Shown here piece by piece: positions 62,011 through 64,000 of a stretch of DNA of 64,000 nt (position 1 is its first letter; each line of letters starts with the position of its first letter). The position numbers and the translations under genes were made by a program. The DNA is from Nostoc sp. FACHB-973 (GTDB taxonomy: Bacteria; Cyanobacteriota; Cyanobacteriia; Cyanobacteriales; Nostocaceae), in NCBI RefSeq assembly GCF_014698115.1, contig NZ_JACJSJ010000034.1, positions 1 through 64,000 of the forward strand, written 5' to 3'. The notes below the pieces were generated by a model. The model did no database searches and was not told the DNA's origin. It saw nothing but the letters and a program-made list of their open reading frames with translations.

Positions 62011-64000
62011 TTAAGACCCAGAGCAACTAGTAGGCGATCGCCAATAATTCTGGTAATTTGTACCTGTAGAATTGTACGCAGTCAGCATAATTTCGCCTTT
62101 GTCGTTAATCACCCACCCTTGAGCCTCCACAATTGGATTAGTCATTTTGGCTTTTTCCTCAGTTGGTGTTTGCGGTTGATTTACAACAGAATATTTAATT
62201 GTTGATTGTGCTTGAGTCGTGAGTGAAGTAGGTTCTACTAAACCAACTCTTACCCCTGATGGTGTCAGGGCAAGGCTTGGATTTGTCGGTAAGCCACCGT
62301 GTCCAGTAATCACAAACCTACTGCCCGCAATCTTTTGGCAAGGATTTTGAGCGATGATAGTGGCAGGATCAATCATAATCTCTGGCAATGGTGTTAACCC
62401 TTGGCTAGGGTCAACATCAGGTGTGTTAATTTGTACCGTACCATTTAACTGTGAATTTGCTCCGGTGGCCGTGATATCACTTTCTGTTGTTGGTGTATTA
62501 CGAAATCGAATCCCAAAAATACCCTGAGCATTGATTGTTACCCGACCTCCACGAAAGTCAGTAGAATTAGCACTAATATCGCTGTTTCCAGCTGCGCCTA
62601 GAATGTCGGTGTCAATGTTGATGTTGCCACCAATGAGATTGCTGCCTGTGGCGTTGGTGGTGATTCTACTGCCACCAAGTAAGAACAAATATTTGGCGCT
62701 TAAGGTGATAGTTGCTTGTTGTTGACTGGTATCAGTATTGCTACTAATGGTTGTAGCGTCTAGGCTAGCATTATTGTCTAAACGGATAGAGCGAGCATGG
62801 ATTTCTAGGTTCCCTGCATTGCCTTTGCCCGCAGCACCCACTAAAATACTAGCGCCGTCTTGCACAAGCAACTCACCAGTTTTAATTCTGATGTTTCCCC
62901 CATCGCCTGTGGTGTTTGGATAATTTTTAATTAAGCCCATACCAGATGTCGTGTACAAACGGCTGCTAAACTGACCATTGGCGGTTGTGCCAATTATTTG
63001 CACAGAGTCGGCATTGACGGTTAAATTCCCAGCTTTTCCTGCACCAGAAGTGCTGGAGGTAACATTCCCCCCATTTAAAACGAGCAACTGCTGAGTGTTA
63101 ATTGTCAAATTACCACCCTTGCCCACACCCTGAGTTTGAGCATTGATAACTCCCAGATCCCGAAGAAGTAATTCCTGGGTATTAATGGTGATATTTCCTG
63201 CATCACCTGTGGCATTTTGGTCTGAAGAGGTAAATAAGCCACTGGTATATACATCCCCTTTGCCAGCCCCCGGAAGTTCAATAGATTTACCAATGCCAAT
63301 TACTTGTATAGAGTCGGCATTGATAGTCAAATTCCCTCCCTTACCCGCACCAAATGTTCCAGCATCAACTACTGCCCCATCCCGCACGATTAACTCACCA
63401 GTATTAATCGTCAACTGTCCTCCACTGCCTGTGGAACCTGGGTTAACTAGAGTAAACAAGCCACTAGGATTATATGATACAGAAGCACCAATTACTTGCA
63501 CTGACTCTTTTGCCGTGACATTTATGCTGCCTCCGGGTTGCTCTGCTAGGGTACTTGCCTCTATTTGCGAACCATCGGTAAGAGTGAGGCGGTTGCTCCA
63601 AACTTGCACATCACCACCCGCACCACTGGCATCAACTGCTGTCTTTTGGGACAATTGGATGTTTTTGAAAGTAGAAATGGCTTCATATCCTAAGGAAAAA
63701 CCTTTATTTATCGAAGTGAAGCTGACGAGATTGTTTTCTCCCACACTGCCCAATTCTATCCTTCCTCCTGCTGTCTTGATGGTTGCCCCTTCTAAGAAGA
63801 TGTCACCACCTACTAAGGCCAAAGTTTGATTGAGTTGCACCCGTAAGCCAGATGTCGTATCAATTACATCACTGTTTTCAGTTGTTGCTCTAATTCCTTG
63901 GCCATCACCCTTTACCTGAATGGAACCAGGATTTCCTCCAAATTGCAATCCTATAGGAACATTAATAGTTAACAGTGGTGTCGTTGGGATATCATTGGCA
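62011..64000 (-). CDS. Filamentous haemagglutinin-type exoprotein, 5' part outside window
   Basis: The frame is open to the right edge, so the true start lies beyond it; about 663 residues are visible. The sequence is a right-handed beta-helix with repeated GGNLTINA-, SVQIIG-type and GSGGQLTINTGELIVRDGA units, ending in a Cys pair region (NPCQKIAGSRFVITGHGGLP) and the C-terminal WRSPTSCSGS. This resembles the TPS exoproteins exported by two-partner secretion. Role: surface adhesion or signalling; the CHAT protein downstream may be its partner. Confidence 0.88.
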   Translation of the reverse strand, partial: ANDIPTTPLLTINVPIGLQFGGNPGSIQVKGDGQGIRATTENSDVIDTTSGLRVQLNQTLALVGGDIFLEGATIKTAGGRIELGSVGENNLVSFTSINKGFSLGYEAISTFKNIQLSQKTAVDASGAGGDVQVWSNRLTLTDGSQIEASTLAEQPGGSINVTAKESVQVIGASVSYNPSGLFTLVNPGSTGSGGQLTINTGELIVRDGAVVDAGTFGAGKGGNLTINADSIQVIGIGKSIELPGAGKGDVYTSGLFTSSDQNATGDAGNITINTQELLLRDLGVINAQTQGVGKGGNLTINTQQLLVLNGGNVTSSTSGAGKAGNLTVNADSVQIIGTTANGQFSSRLYTTSGMGLIKNYPNTTGDGGNIRIKTGELLVQDGASILVGAAGKGNAGNLEIHARSIRLDNNASLDATTISSNTDTSQQQATITLSAKYLFLLGGSRITTNATGSNLIGGNINIDTDILGAAGNSDISANSTDFRGGRVTINAQGIFGIRFRNTPTTESDITATGANSQLNGTVQINTPDVDPSQGLTPLPEIMIDPATIIAQNPCQKIAGSRFVITGHGGLPTNPSLALTPSGVRVGLVEPTSLTTQAQSTIKYSVVNQPQTPTEEKAKMTNPIVEAQGWVINDKGEIMLTAYNSTGTNYQNYWRSPTSCSGS

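Overview
The window looks like chromosomal DNA of a filamentous, heterocyst-forming cyanobacterium of the Nostoc/Anabaena group. Evidence: many GCGATCGC (HIP1) octamers, long tandem heptamer repeats between and inside genes (GGGGATT, GTTGGGA, TTCTGAC, ATTCGTA types), several families of palindromic MITEs, and typical cyanobacterial proteins (Ycf23/DUF561, Uma2, AAA-WD40 ATPases, CHAT-TPR proteins, a TPS-type adhesin). I saw no rRNA, tRNA or CRISPR array.

Layout. 0-4 kb: a divergent IF-3 paralogue with a strong terminator, a GAF histidine kinase interrupted by one in-frame stop, and a decayed scrap of an alpha-2-macroglobulin gene. 4-16 kb: an accessory block. A STAND/AAA-WD40 ATPase is followed by a Tat-exported GH5 glycosidase. 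Then come eight small exported proteins, two of them in duplicated pairs, an AraC regulator, and a second AAA ATPase with an N-terminal HTH. 16-25 kb: a HicB-like antitoxin gene broken by a MITE, then a giant alpha-2-macroglobulin lipoprotein without its thioester, divergent from penicillin-binding protein 1C. 25-35 kb: a hybrid histidine kinase, a three-gene exopolysaccharide set (two GT2 enzymes and a WcaF-like acetyltransferase), CobU, and small conserved proteins. 35-50 kb: mostly housekeeping and metabolic genes (HDAC-like amidohydrolase, methyltransferase, Uma2, Ycf23, DegT aminotransferase, FetB-like permease, GST-GNAT cluster, LysR, hisS, DUF3598, aroA). 50-59 kb: a decayed GIY-YIG nuclease, DUF6632, then catabolic-looking genes (aldehyde dehydrogenase, a nitrilase-like protein lacking catalytic Cys and Lys, an RCCR-like reductase, an NTF2-like protein, a bicupin and a maleate-isomerase-like protein), with an internally deleted IS4-family element among them. 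59-64 kb: a CHAT-TPR protease-like protein downstream of a large haemagglutinin-type exoprotein that runs off the right edge.

The main themes are gene decay and repeat traffic. One IS4-type element (16-bp ends) and a 168-bp MITE share the same ends, and both abut the same half-palindrome. MITEs and heptamer arrays have entered coding regions (hicB, alpha-2-macroglobulin, pbpC). The most interesting functional candidates are the island of small exported proteins between two signalling ATPases (including a protein with a four-fold Cys-pair repeat), the thioester-less macroglobulin with PBP1C, and the degradation-type cluster at 51.8-59.1 kb with its two enzymes missing expected catalytic residues.
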